Shown here piece by piece: positions 1-10,227 of a DNA stretch of 64,000 bases. This DNA is from Siphonodentalium dalli. Taxonomy: Eukaryota > Mollusca > Scaphopoda > Gadilida > Siphonodentaliidae. The DNA is taken from positions 2,935,784 to 2,999,783 of the forward strand of contig CP136066.1 of assembly GCA_032622095.1 (NCBI GenBank), in the 5' to 3' direction. Position numbers and translations under genes: made by a program. Each line of letters begins with the position of its first letter. Position 1 is the stretch's first letter. The notes under the pieces are model-generated. The model was not told where the DNA came from. It made no database searches and saw only the letters and a list, made by a program, of their open reading frames with translations.

Positions 1-770
1 TGCCCCTGTCCCTTTCAATGCAACTCTGACTCGAATGAGGCCACATTTGACAGATATAAGCAACACCATTAGACTCCTCATACCATGGGGTTGATTTTGT
101 ATAAGAGTGGTGGCAATCGGCGACTAAACCATTATTATCAAATTTAGTGCCCACCCCCTCCCAATCTCTCAACCAAAAGACAAAAATTTGGCGTTTTTAA
201 AGCGCACAATTTGATTCCTTGTATAATGGAGAAGAATATATATATCAATTTGGTGGAGATCGGCGCTAAAATTAGTTTTTCAATTTTGGTGCCCGTCTCC
301 CCTTCCGTGCATTCCAGACTCGAACGACGCCACTTAAAAACCACACCGTTGTTTTTTTCATATTATGGGTTTGGCGTTGTTAAAGTGCACAATTTGATTC
401 TTTGTATAATGGAGAAGAATATATATCAATTTGGTGGAGATCGGCGCTAAAATTAGTTTTTCAATTTTGGTGCCCCTCTCCCATTCCGTGCATCCCTCAC
501 TCGAACGGCGCCACTTTTAAACCACACCATTGTTTTTTTCATATCATGGGGATGATTATATATAAGTTTGGTGGAAATCGGCGACAGAAAAAAAAGTCTG
601 CCCCTCCCCTTTCCGGGCACCCCTGACGCGAACGGCGCGACTTTTGCCATAGATTCCTCATATCACGGGGATTATTATATATAAGTTTGGTGGCAATCGG
701 CAACAATTTATTTTCTGCCCCTCTCTCTTTTCTGCCCTTGACAACAACCGCGTCACTTTAGAAAATTCTA
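1..770. repeat. Degenerate tandem repeat block, unit about 185 bp
   Basis: Two clear consecutive copies begin near 207 and 391. Each carries a run encoding TATAATGGAGAAGAATATAT, then 'ggtggagatcggcgctaaa', then 'cgaacg.cgccact'. Shorter, more diverged copies occur near 60-170, 520-620 and 645-730, sharing 'cat atcatgggg', 'ttggtgg.aatcggcgac' and a C-rich segment. No gene is seen. The short open frames here follow the repeat periodicity and are not supported as coding. Confidence 0.7.
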
Positions 771-857
771 ACCCCGACCATTATCTTTCTCGTAAAAAGC
801 TACTCCTAGTAGACCCCTTTGGCATCATCTAGATGGTCCCCTGTGAATTTCTATAGA

Positions 858-859
858 AC

Positions 860-910
<51 letters not shown>
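858..910. repeat. (CAGA)n microsatellite
   Basis: An uninterrupted ACAG tetranucleotide run of about 13 units. The flanks to 1330 hold nothing I recognise. Confidence 0.95.
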
Positions 911-1332
911 TTCGCAAATATAGATATAGATTTAGAATATTACAATGGGTTCTTTCACTTTGACCTTCTTCAATAGTACAAACCGGAAACAGTATTGGTA
1001 ATCGCAAGTGAATCGGTCGCACGCGCAAGCTAGTGTGAAAGTATATTCTTCTATATCCCCTTCTGGGTGATATCGATATTTATCTAAACGCATTTTTTTC
1101 TATAATTCACTGTTGGGCGTATACTAAATTGTCACACCTACTATCACATCGATACTGTGGTACGTGTGTCCGCAGCCATTACCTAGGCCCACATAAGAAA
1201 GAATGTTCCAGACAGGAACTCTCTTATTGCCATGATGGTCCTATTTGATGCCTGAAATTTACAGAGATCTTATTGGAAGAACAAAATATCAAGAGTAGTA
1301 GTATTCAACAGTAAAACTATTCTTTGATAAAT

Positions 1333-1680
1333 GCAAATTTAATTTTTTAGACAGTGCAATTTTTTTTAAAGATTTGGTGGGATTCGAACCCGGTCCATGA
1401 CGGCGAGCGCGCCTTGTGACTCTAAGTCCGACGTCAATACCACATGGCCGCCCAAGCGACACCAAAAGGAAGCTCAAATGGCCGCTGTATTCCGACGTCG
1501 CACTTAGGACACTATTTGCACTGTCGCAAAAATTAAATTTGCTTCTAAAAATAGGCGCATTGTGTTGTATAATCCCAGATATGTTCAAAGAGCAATGCTC
1601 GGCATGTTTCGGAGGCGTAAATATAACATGCTACTGTGCCATATCTCCTATATATATATATATATATAATATTCTTTGAT
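1333..1680 (-). mobile_element. tRNA-derived SINE-like repeat, copy 1
   Basis: On the minus strand, 1379-1395 reads as a polymerase III B box (GGTTCGAATCC) at the end of a tRNA-like stretch spanning about 1375-1460. The A box is degenerate, so this is not a functional tRNA. A 27-bp inverted repeat with two mismatches (1333-1359 versus 1517-1543) encloses the tRNA-like part. The segment 1473-1510 and the tail 1590-1650 recur at 18676-18715 and 18797-18845, which marks a dispersed family. The copy ends in a short TA run at 1651-1668. Confidence 0.5.
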
Positions 1681-1689
1681 ATTTTGTTA

Positions 1690-2390
1690 TTTAGGGTGAG
1701 ATGTTTATTACAGGTAAGATGTTTTGCCATTTAAAAAGTGGTATATTACCTTGGCATCCACATTATATAGAACAGTTAAAGTATCCACCAACTGACCCAC
1801 CAAATATCCCATAGTCCGTGTATAATTATTGTACATAACTAGCGGCTTTACGAATTCGTATACTTCCATATAATTAAAAGTTTGAATGATTCTCGTTTTA
1901 CATGTATTGCGCTTCACCACTATCTATTTCTTCTTCTCTCTCCCTATTTCTCGCGTTGATGCTACTTTTATGTTTTGATTTTTATGGTGTACACCTGTTT
2001 GTTTGTTTTCACTGTCATCTGTAGTTGACCAAAGTAGCAGGTACTGTGTTTCTCTGGTACTTTGTGCACAAGTACATTTCCCAGTGAATGTTTGAAGTCA
2101 CGTTATGTCTGGGAAAATTCAATTTACATGAATATATAGTAGCATGTGATTGCCCCTATACTTCTGAACTATGAGACTGCTTCAATAATTCAATAGCATT
2201 AGGTATTCTGTACACGAACCAAGAAGATGGACACCTCTGCCAAATTACAGACATTGTAATTTGTATCACAATGCAGACAAGACAATTGAGTGCACAAATA
2301 GTCATACTATTTTTCTTGATATAAACGGTAAATATTGTTCCATGCTCACATACAAGACACCATTAAGTTAGTGGTACGTACGTTTTACGA
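1690..2390. other. Anonymous AT-rich sequence
   Basis: No coding region, RNA gene or clear repeat was recognised here. Confidence 0.4.
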
Positions 2391-2395
2391 TATAA

Positions 2396-3075
2396 TTATA
2401 GCGTCGCCATGAGTAAACCGTTCGCGCCAAAACTCAGGAAATCGCACTCAAATGGCGCGTTGATACTCCTAATAACTTCCACTCATCAAAAACTGTTTAT
2501 CTCCATGTTTGATTTTTGGAGTATTTTTTCACGTTTCATTTTCGGTGAAATTTACATATTTGGACCCACCCGAATGTGAGCTCTCCGTTGGGCAGGTTGC
2601 TTATATCGTAGAATGCTCAAAGTTTAGGAGATTATCTACGGTATATCAAAATACATGCTCCTGCATTAGCTCGCTCTTTCATTAGCCCGTTCCGATTTGG
2701 CGGGAAAAATGGGTTAGTGATACAGCACTTAACTATTCTCATTTACCTTATAAAGCCTCGCCACGAGTAAACCTTCGGCTTTAGGGCGATTGAAACAGAC
2801 ATGACTAAGTTGCGCCTGGACACTAGCTATCACATCCACTTATCAAATTTCGTTTATCTTGATGTTTGATTTTTTGACAAATTTTCCCCCTTAGATTTTC
2901 GTTGGAATTTGCCAAAAGTCTGAAGCTGGGTCGCTTTTGGGCATGATGCTTTTATAGTACAGTGGTCAAACCTTTGAATCGTACCTACAGGATATCGCCG
3001 TATCTGCTACTGCATTAAACTTGCTTAATAATTAGACCGCTTGGATTTGACGCTATAAATAGAACATTTATTGTC
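2396..3075. repeat. Diverged direct duplication, unit about 350 bp
   Basis: The halves 2396-2745 and 2755-3070 share a common order of landmarks. These are 'cgcca.gagtaaacc', 'cactcatcaaa..tgtttatctccatgtttgatttttgga', 'tttcg.tg.aattt.c', 'gcttatat.gta' and 'tgct.ctgcatta..ct.gct'. Many substitutions separate them, so the duplication is old. No coding potential was seen. Confidence 0.6.
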
Positions 3076-3089
3076 CCGATCGTAGGTCG

Positions 3090-3834
3090 GTAACGGTCGG
3101 ACCAAAAAACTAGCAATTGGTATATTCTGATCCGCATCACTCTTCCCATTCGAACCATGCACTAAAAAATTGACAGCGCTGGACTTGTTTTTTTTTGTTT
3201 TTTTTGTTTTGTTTTGTTGTTGCTAAATCTGCCGTTTACATCCGCCACCGGTCTGCCTGGTCCCACAACCCGGTCTGGTCTCACAACTCCGGCATGGTCC
3301 CACCGCTTTTCCGGGCCTGGTCTCACCCTCTCCTGCGCTCCGACTCCTCCAACAGCTATTTTCCTTCATTAAGGAGAGAAATTTATTATTTGGGACATTC
3401 AGGGGTGGGTAACTGTCAATTTTCGACCAATTTACAAAATATTCACGGTATCGTTATCGGTGTAAAATGTAGACTATGACATGTAAGTTTGGTCGCAATC
3501 GAAGAGACTTCATTTTTTACGACTTTGAACACCCGTCCCCCACTCCCCGGGTAATAATCGGACAACGTCCATTTTGTGGTACTGAACCACGTTTAAGTTG
3601 CTCTACATAGTAACATTTGTCCCGTTCCGCTGCCTCAATGCGTTCCATATATACTATACAATTGTCGATAAATGTGAGAGGCCGGTTTAAGGGCCATAAC
3701 TCTATGAATCAAGCACGGACAGAATTGTCAATAGATTTACCGCCGTGTACTGTAGAATCTATAGACAATCAGAAAATTTCAGCGTTGTACATGCAGCGGT
3801 TCCTGAGATCTCGCGTACCAAATTTACTCAGAAA

Positions 3835-3866
<32 letters not shown>

Positions 3867-4260
3867 TGGAGAAACGTAAAAGGGCGATAACTCTGCAAAG
3901 AAACGGTGTACCGAAATTCTGAGGCGTACATTTTCAGTAGCTCTTAGTTGCCTACTTTTCCAAGAAATTTCGCGTTCCTAGTTTCATTATTTTTCTCAGT
4001 ATGTCCAATTAAACGGAAAACTGGGTCAACAGAAATACAATATACTCCCATATTAAAATATGGAAGTATAATATTGCCATCTCATTTCATTTTGCACTGT
4101 CTATATGAAGACGACCACCTTGGTCATACTGCTCCTGCACAATACGATCATTTTATTTGATGTTTAGTCAATGTTTCATTTAGTATTGTGCAAATAAACA
4201 TTTTCTATTATATTCATGATTTTATTTATTAAAGATTGGACTGAATATCACAATGACCAT
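3090..4260. other. Anonymous sequence with an (AAT)n run
   Basis: A clean AAT trinucleotide run sits at 3833-3865. A pyrimidine tract and short GGTCTCA/GGTCCCA repeats lie at 3255-3330. No gene recognised. Confidence 0.5.
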
Positions 4261-4264
4261 GTAC

Positions 4265-4340
4265 ATTAGACGTGTAGTATTACATAGAGCGACCGCACCC
4301 TTATTAGACGTGTAGTATTACATAGAGCGACCGCACCCTT
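4265..4340. repeat. Perfect 38-bp tandem duplication
   Basis: Positions 4265-4302 and 4303-4340 are identical and directly adjacent, starting 'attagacgtgtagtattaca'. This is a recent duplication or slippage event. Confidence 0.9.
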
Positions 4341-4439
4341 ATTTCAGTTTCGTTGACTCAATAGAGACCCCGTGCTGGCGGAAGTACCGATTCGGCAGTC
4401 TTGGCGATGGAGGATGGGAGGTCTGTGTAACGGACAAGT

Positions 4440-4680
4440 ATTCAATCGAGAAGAATAGGTGCATCGTTTACTCATTCGGGTGAGTTATAAGTGCATCGTT
4501 TGTTTCATATTACGACATTAATGCTTTAAGCCCACCGATCTACTGGGCGACAAAAGCGCTCGCAAAAATTCAAACAGCAGGGTCGTAATATGACCATACG
4601 CTAGCGTAATCAACGAACCAACGCTAAATCGCTCACATTCCCACCAAATAAGATCCGGTTAATCGAAAGAATGGACCCCA
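4440..4680 (+). repeat. Dispersed repeat carrying about 1.5 units of the 32-bp minisatellite
   Basis: 4450-4503 contains one and a half units of the minisatellite expanded at 11879-12747. The following sequence (cattaatg near 4518, the 'gcaaaaattcaaacagcag' stretch near 4563, and 'gcgtaatcaacgaacca' near 4603) recurs at 11745-11815 in the same orientation. It recurs reverse-complemented at 20380-20450 and 21125-21250. This is therefore an interspersed element, of unknown class, that seeds the minisatellite. Confidence 0.6.
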
Positions 4681-5034
4681 ATCGTAATTTAGAGTATAAA
4701 TTAGGCCAATCGTATTTGCAGGTAGTCTTGATTTTTCAGATATAGACTATACGTGGTATAAACTACCAACATCAAAGCGAAATAAAAGGTCGACCGACCA
4801 CAGTGTCCCCCGACAACGTGGCAAGTCGATGCCGCTTTGTTAAAGAAATGTTGTTGAAAGTCGAAAGGGTTAATAATTCATTAAGAACATAATTTTTCCA
4901 TCACCGAAATACATGTTGCACATCTCCAATATGTGGGTAACAATAATCTGAAGTTTCATATATCTACGATCAAAACTGTAGGATGAGTTGATTACACCAT
5001 GAAGGTACCCTCATACAGAAAATTATGAAAAATG

Positions 5035-5240
5035 TTTTTCAAAGTCGAAAGGCCCATAACTCTGGGAAAAAACATGGATCAAACTCAAATTCGAATTTGA
5101 CCTGTGTTTTGATATGAACGACCCACACAAAAAAAACTGAATTTTCAATTAAACAATCCAAACTGGAGTAATCATCCGGAAACCAAAGAAAAAAACAAGA
5201 ACAATTGCATTTTCTAATTTTCAGAAAAACTTTTTCGAAA
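5035..5240 (+). repeat. Dispersed repeat left of the retrotransposon
   Basis: The landmarks 'ggatcaaactcaaattcga', 'ttttgatatgaacga' and 'atcatccggaaaccaaagaa' are shared with the tandem copies at 10500-10960, same orientation, on the other side of the LTR element. The LTR element inserted within or beside an older repeat block. Confidence 0.7.
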
Positions 5241-5325
5241 AAGCACTGCAATGTATGCATTTTTTGGGCATTTTCGTGAATTTTTCACAAAAATTGTTGG
5301 ATAATATAACTTTTTGCACGTCGTG

Positions 5326-5329
5326 GATG
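5326..5329. other. Target-site duplication, left copy (GATG)
   Basis: GATG directly precedes the left element end TGTGGAAG. The identical 4-mer follows the right end at 10362-10365. This fixes both element borders. Confidence 0.85.
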
Positions 5330-5396
5330 TGTGGAAGAATGAAGTCAGTTCTTGTATATCATTTATTCACATCTAATATCAATGTATAGTCAACAG
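5330..5396 (-). repeat. 3' LTR remnant (last 67 bp)
   Basis: Matches 9823-9889 base for base. It keeps the polyadenylation signal AATAAA (minus strand, 5367-5362) and the LTR end CCACA. The upstream part (U3 and promoter) is lost at the deletion junction 5396/5397, which also supplies the premature pol stop. Confidence 0.9.
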
Positions 5397-8032
5397 TCTA
5401 ATCCCTCTAGATAGAAATTGAGTTTCTTTAGACATACATATATGGCGAGTGCTTCGCGCTCTGTGGTACTGTAATTTCGTTGAGAGTGATTCAACTTTTT
5501 GCTAACAAAGCAAATTGGAAATTCCGGGGTTTTGATATCAGTTTCTAATTTGTTTTCTGGGTATGGCTGGACTAATGATCCCCCCACTGAATGCATTGAT
5601 GCATCGCAATATAAGATCATTTTCCTGTTCCTACCAGGGTAGGCCAGAGTAGGTACTTTAAGCAAATTTTGTTTTAGTGTATCAAAAGCATTTTGACATT
5701 CTTCGGACCATGCAAATTTTGCGTAACGAGCAGTTAATTTAATTAATGATGCAGCAGTGTCGGAGAAATCTTTACAATAGTTCCGATAAAAATTAAAAAT
5801 CCCTAATACTCTACGGACTTCTTTCACTGATGTTGGGGCTGGCACATCTTGTATGGCTTTAACTTTGGCGGGATCTGGGCGTGTTCCATTTTGTGATACG
5901 ATATGCCCTAAAAATTTTACTTCTTTCATATAAAATTGGGACTTTGTTAATCGTGCTACTAATCCATACTCTCTGAGTCGTTCAAATACTATTTTGAGGT
6001 GCTGTTTATGGAGGGCCTCCGTTTCGCTGTGACAAATTAAATCGTCGACGAAGCTGTCAACAAAACTTAACCCTTCCAATGCTTTATGGATTAATGTCAA
6101 AAACGTCGCGCTCGAGTTGCAATAGCCAAATAGGGCCCTTGTAAAAGAAAACAATCCGAAATCTGTGATCATAGTTAACTTTTCTTGATGTTCTTTGAGA
6201 ACACCGATAACATGATAAGCTTGGCTAATGTCGATTGTGGAAAAAACTTTGGATTTTTGGAGGCGGCTGGAAACTTCGGTAAAAGAGGGGAGGTACCATC
6301 GTAATGGGACGGTGATTTTATTTAGCTTTCTCAGGTCCATACATAGTCTATAATTTTGATTTCCATTAGGATCTACGATTCCCTTACGGATCAATAAGGC
6401 AGGGAATGACCAACTCGCGTTTGTAGTTTTCTTTATAATACCAGCATCTAATAATTTTTGAAGTACTTTTTCCATGTGTTCGCGTCTATGTAATGGAGTA
6501 GGATACGCACGACAAAAGATAGGTTCTGCATCTGGTTTGGTATCAACACGCATGACTATTTTATCGCAAAATCCTACCTTATTTGGATCGTTTGTAAACA
6601 CATCTTGATATTGGGAGACCAGTTCAAGTAGTTCAATTTTGTGGTGGTCTGGGGCACATATATCGTCCCATTTGAATGGTTTCTGGCCAGCCTTAGATAT
6701 TTTTGTTTGATTTTCTATACTAAATACTTCTTGAGAATCATTCATTTTATTTGTGGTGGGTACTTTAGCCTTTGTTTGACAGATCTGGTCTGAACTTAGG
6801 CCATGTGTTTTCGCAACTATATTACCTTTAAATATAGACATATACGAGTCTGAATTATTCATGATCATGACCGGTATATCTCGTTTTGATGCAGAAACTA
6901 TCCCGTCCATAATGGACACATTAGGTTCATCCTTAAATATGCCGATATCGGCGTGACTTACTCCAAGATATGGTGTCTCATACATGTCTGGTGTACCAAT
7001 TATTTTTGTGTTCACCAATGCACATGAATGGGGTGGTAATTTGATATCTTGCCGCGAACGTAGCAATGATGCTATATGTAAATCCTGTAACATGGGAAAT
7101 GTTTTGTTGCCTACTCTAAATGCATTCAAATCAAAATAGAGTCTTACATGTTTGTCTGTTAAAAAATCGCGACCAAAAATCGCTGATCTTGCTAGGTTGG
7201 GTAATATAAAGAATTTATGTACTAATGACATTGATCCAATTTTGAAGGGCAAATGTATACTGCCGTATACTTGCATATTTTGGCCTGTTGCTGAGGTCAG
7301 AATTATTTTTTCTTTTATTAACGGGGGCTTATTTGGAAGGGAGCGATATACGTCATATTTTAAGCAACTTGTACTTGCCCCAGAGTCAAGTAATGCCCTA
7401 ATGCGTTGGTTACCAATTTTAATAATTGTTGAACAAGGCGTTTGCTGTTGCAGTCCTTGTGCAATCTCTGCATGGTATTTGAGTTTAGGTAATGTATGCA
7501 ATTGCATCTGTTCCGACTGGTTATTTATACTTTGACAGTTTTTACTCGGCTCATTATTATTATTATTTTGGTAAACCGTTGCAATTCGATTAGCTTGTCG
7601 TTGGTTTCGAGTTTTAGTGTTTACTTCACTATTAATGTCCTTTTGTTTGGGAACGATCTTATGTAATCGTTTATTCATATCTGTTCTAACGTGACCAGCG
7701 GGATTTATATTTATCATTGGGGAATGCACGTGTTTGTTCATGCTCGTATCAGCATCATAAGATGTATTAGGTTTCGATTTATTGGCCTGGTCTGAACGAT
7801 GTCTCTGTTCTTTTATAGTAACATGTGCTGCTCTGGTGTTTAGGGTACCAGTCGCTGGTTTGGTTGCATAACTACTTAGCTTCTGGTAATTAGGTGGACA
7901 TTTATTTATGGTCATATGTTTTGACGGTGTTTTGAATACGGTTTTAGTTTGATATCTCGCGCTCTGATGTGATGTATTATGATGATGATGATTATGATTT
8001 TTAGAATGTCCTTGCGGCTTCTTCAAAGACAT
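5390..8032 (-). CDS. pol: Retrotransposon Pol, C-terminally truncated (protease, RT, partial RNase H)
   Basis: This 880-residue frame is reached from gag by -1 frameshifting. In order: a basic His/Asn-rich leader (1-180); an aspartic protease with LDSGA at about 215-219 and a second motif near IFGRDF (283-288); a long linker; reverse transcriptase about 500-700 with catalytic Asp in TIDISQAY (601) and the box FVDD at 661-664 (usually YxDD in Ty3/gypsy, so a Phe variant); then RNase H with CDAS (about 810) and TEREALAI (about 857-864). Complete family members continue through RNase H into integrase with an HHCC finger and a DDE core. Here the frame ends 20 residues after the RNase H Glu, by running into the LTR remnant. 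The rest is open without internal stops, consistent with a recent insertion. Cleavage by its own protease would normally release the enzymes from a Gag-Pol polyprotein. Confidence 0.93.
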   Translation of the reverse strand: MSLKKPQGHSKNHNHHHHNTSHQSARYQTKTVFKTPSKHMTINKCPPNYQKLSSYATKPATGTLNTRAAHVTIKEQRHRSDQANKSKPNTSYDADTSMNKHVHSPMININPAGHVRTDMNKRLHKIVPKQKDINSEVNTKTRNQRQANRIATVYQNNNNNEPSKNCQSINNQSEQMQLHTLPKLKYHAEIAQGLQQQTPCSTIIKIGNQRIRALLDSGASTSCLKYDVYRSLPNKPPLIKEKIILTSATGQNMQVYGSIHLPFKIGSMSLVHKFFILPNLARSAIFGRDFLTDKHVRLYFDLNAFRVGNKTFPMLQDLHIASLLRSRQDIKLPPHSCALVNTKIIGTPDMYETPYLGVSHADIGIFKDEPNVSIMDGIVSASKRDIPVMIMNNSDSYMSIFKGNIVAKTHGLSSDQICQTKAKVPTTNKMNDSQEVFSIENQTKISKAGQKPFKWDDICAPDHHKIELLELVSQYQDVFTNDPNKVGFCDKIVMRVDTKPDAEPIFCRAYPTPLHRREHMEKVLQKLLDAGIIKKTTNASWSFPALLIRKGIVDPNGNQNYRLCMDLRKLNKITVPLRWYLPSFTEVSSRLQKSKVFSTIDISQAYHVIGVLKEHQEKLTMITDFGLFSFTRALFGYCNSSATFLTLIHKALEGLSFVDSFVDDLICHSETEALHKQHLKIVFERLREYGLVARLTKSQFYMKEVKFLGHIVSQNGTRPDPAKVKAIQDVPAPTSVKEVRRVLGIFNFYRNYCKDFSDTAASLIKLTARYAKFAWSEECQNAFDTLKQNLLKVPTLAYPGRNRKMILYCDASMHSVGGSLVQPYPENKLETDIKTPEFPICFVSKKLNHSQRNYSTTEREALAIYVCLKKLNFYLEGLDC

Positions 8033-8047
8033 TCTTACATGTTTAAA
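8003..8047 (-). promoter_or_regulatory. -1 ribosomal frameshift signal between gag and pol
   Basis: On the minus strand the last gag codons are TTA AAC ATG TAA. They form the slippery heptamer T TTA AAC (8047-8041) in exactly the X XXY YYZ phase. A -1 slip moves into the pol frame, which is open across the junction. Five bases later a hairpin begins: the 5' arm 8035-8024 pairs with the 3' arm 8014-8003, giving 12 pairs with one G-U and a 9-base loop. Slippery site, 5-base spacer and stable stem are the canonical elements. The ATG at 8032 is therefore probably not a real start; it lies inside the stem. Confidence 0.88.
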
Positions 8048-9240
8048 TAATGTTTGTTATTGGCTATGCGTCTTCGGCAATTTCGTATATCGTGGTTGTT
8101 CATCTTACATAGTGTGCAAAACTGGCGTTTCATTTTATTTGAGAAGTTTGGCCGGTTTGAGTTGTAGTCTATATTGTTTACTCGATCCTGGCGGATGTAA
8201 TTGCTTTGTTTATTAAAGTTAGTATTCTGAAAATTGGATGGCATTCTGAATGGGGGGTTTTGCTGATGATTTGCGCGGTGCATTGGTTTGTTAGTTGCAT
8301 AGCTATTAGATATATTATTGCTCGGTCTCCATAGTATGGGACGTCGCCTAAAATGGTCAACCTCCATGGGTTGTGGGAAGGAGTCGTGTATTTGGTGTTG
8401 TTCATTTGACCTCGATGTTCTATCACCATAGCGAAGTTTGAACCTCTGTTTAATGTTCATTTGTTTCATTGCTATCTCGGTGGCACGGTCGAGCGACGTT
8501 GGGTCATCTTTAATTAAGGTATATTTGATATGGTCATCGCGTATTCCATCTGCAAAAAATGTTACCAATTGTGTTTGTACCGCCTGTGTATTTATTTCAT
8601 TAATAAAGGCAGTGTTTGCGAGTGATCGAATTCTCTCTGCAAACATAGGTAGTGTTTCCTGGTGTGTTTGTTTTAATGTTCGCAACATGGCCAGAGCCTG
8701 TGGTGCGTCACTTATCGCGCTGAAACGGGATCGCAACTGCGCTTTCAAATCAGGCCATGTGACCGTTAGTGTGCCGTTAACCGTATTGTCATTGATGTAT
8801 CGTTGCACGAATTCGGAAACAGATGAACGACTTGTCTGGGCCGCTATTTTAATTATTGTTTCGTCCTCTGCCCCAAGTGTCGAGGAATATTTCTCAATTT
8901 CGTGCATCCAATTTGAAAATTCTGATGGTTTGCCATCAAATGATGTAACCATTGCGTTCATGCCTATAATGGCAGATACTGTGGCCTGTGAATGGGTGGC
9001 GGCCGAAGTTTCACGCATTGTCATGTTAAATTGACCTATTTCTCGAATTAATTGAGATATGAGGGTATTCTGTGTGTCTTGTGCGCTCGGAATTTGAAAG
9101 GATGGATTTGGTATATTTATGTCTTGCATGTTTGGATTACTGGCCGCGTGTAGGTGGCATTCTCGTTCCATATTGAAAGTTCGATTAAATAAACTATCTT
9201 GATTAGAATATTCCACGGATTCGGGTGGCGGTGGTTCCAT
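8035..9240 (-). CDS. gag: Retrotransposon Gag
   Basis: This 401-residue protein starts at an ATG and ends in TAA directly after the slippery site. An N-terminal Pro/Asn-rich segment is followed by a capsid-like helical region, about residues 100-260, with FDGKPSEFSNWMHEIEKY and a Leu/Arg-rich block ending FAERIRSLANTAF. That is the pattern of retrotransposon Gag proteins. A basic Asn/Arg-rich stretch leads to a single zinc knuckle, CTLCKMNNHDIRNC (Cx2Cx4Hx4C), close to the C-terminus, for RNA binding. Gag would assemble the virus-like particle in the cytoplasm. Translation termination at 8037-8035 gives Gag; slippage gives Gag-Pol. The frame is intact. Confidence 0.9.
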   Translation of the reverse strand: MEPPPPESVEYSNQDSLFNRTFNMERECHLHAASNPNMQDINIPNPSFQIPSAQDTQNTLISQLIREIGQFNMTMRETSAATHSQATVSAIIGMNAMVTSFDGKPSEFSNWMHEIEKYSSTLGAEDETIIKIAAQTSRSSVSEFVQRYINDNTVNGTLTVTWPDLKAQLRSRFSAISDAPQALAMLRTLKQTHQETLPMFAERIRSLANTAFINEINTQAVQTQLVTFFADGIRDDHIKYTLIKDDPTSLDRATEIAMKQMNIKQRFKLRYGDRTSRSNEQHQIHDSFPQPMEVDHFRRRPILWRPSNNISNSYATNKPMHRANHQQNPPFRMPSNFQNTNFNKQSNYIRQDRVNNIDYNSNRPNFSNKMKRQFCTLCKMNNHDIRNCRRRIANNKHYLNM

Positions 9241-9519
9241 GAAAGTTAATTAAATCTGCTATCTGTTTTGTTTTAAAATTGTTTGGGGACAAGGGCCATA
9301 CCACGCGAAAAAATTTTAGGGTGGAATTGGGTGTTAATAATCAAGCCTCTAACAAGGTGTGAAAACGCACATCTGGCAAAAATGAAAAAGTTTGACTCAC
9401 CGAATCCAATGAATAACTGACTGTCACAACTGTCGAGTGCAAATTGTCTATTTTGTTCTTGTCTTTGGATTATGCTGGAAATGTTTATGTCGTCTTTTCT
9501 TCTTCTTTTTCGTCTATGT

Positions 9520-9745
9520 TATCTTCTTTTGGCTGCGATCTTCATAAGCAATTTATAAAGTTTCTCTTTGTCGTGGCTGCGATCTTCTTTAGCAATTTAT
9601 AAAGTTTTCTTTGTCTTGGCTGCGATCTTCTTAAGCAATTTATAAAGTTTTTCTTTGTTTTGGCTGCAATCTTCTGTAGCAATTTATAAAGTTTTTCTTT
9701 GTTTTGGCTGCAATCTTCTGTAGTAATTTATACATGCTTCTCTTC
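9520..9745 (-). repeat. Leader tandem repeat with recurrent TATA-like motif
   Basis: About five units of 43-46 bp lie between the 5' LTR and gag. Read on the minus strand, each contains ACTTTATAAATTGC followed by an AAGA/CAGAAGAT.GCAGCC segment. The units differ slightly, so they are not an assembly duplication. They sit in the transcribed leader of the retrotransposon. Confidence 0.85.
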
Positions 9746-10037
9746 TATGTTTGGCTGTGATCGTTAGGACTTCGTTGTGTCGTAGTGAGACGCAGAACGG
9801 CTTAACGGCATCATTTCATCTATGTGGAAGAATGAAGTCAGTTCTTGTATATCATTTATTCACATCTAATATCAATGTATAGTCAACAGCTTGTGATGGT
9901 AAATGATACATAATTGTGAATCAATCATAGATGTCATAGAACGACCGAAAGCGTCGCTTATTAATTAGCGACCTGATGTTGATGCCTACCAATTAGTCTG
10001 AAGTCCGAAACTAATTGAAGAGTAGATTAATGTCTGG

Positions 10038-10045
10038 TTTATATA
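10038..10045 (-). promoter_or_regulatory. LTR TATA box
   Basis: TATATAAA on the minus strand in the middle of the 5' LTR, placed between U3 and the AATAAA as expected for an LTR core promoter. The R start cannot be set from sequence alone. Confidence 0.55.
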
Positions 10046-10227
10046 TCGCTAATGACTGGTAGCCGTCATTATTGCATCTCTTTGTCTGTACTGACCCATG
10101 GGTGAACTGGGAATTATTACATAAGAACTTCTTTCCTTTGTGGCTAGTATTGCATAACTCATAGGTCGCGGCCTCTCCGAGTATGACCTTGGCAATTTGG
10201 TTGGGGTCACTATAGTTCGATTATATT

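Noticed and set aside
1375-1460. Functional tRNA gene
   Set aside because: The B box is good, but the A box and cloverleaf arms do not hold, and the sequence is part of a dispersed repeat.
7152-7535. 127-codon plus-strand frame
   Set aside because: It is antisense to the protease region of pol.
8438-9034. 198-codon plus-strand frame
   Set aside because: It is the antisense shadow of gag, with no independent motif.
9290-9303. Primer-binding site at TGGTATGGCCC (minus strand)
   Set aside because: It begins TGG but lies about 520 bases inside the LTR border set by the target duplication and only about 50 bases before gag.
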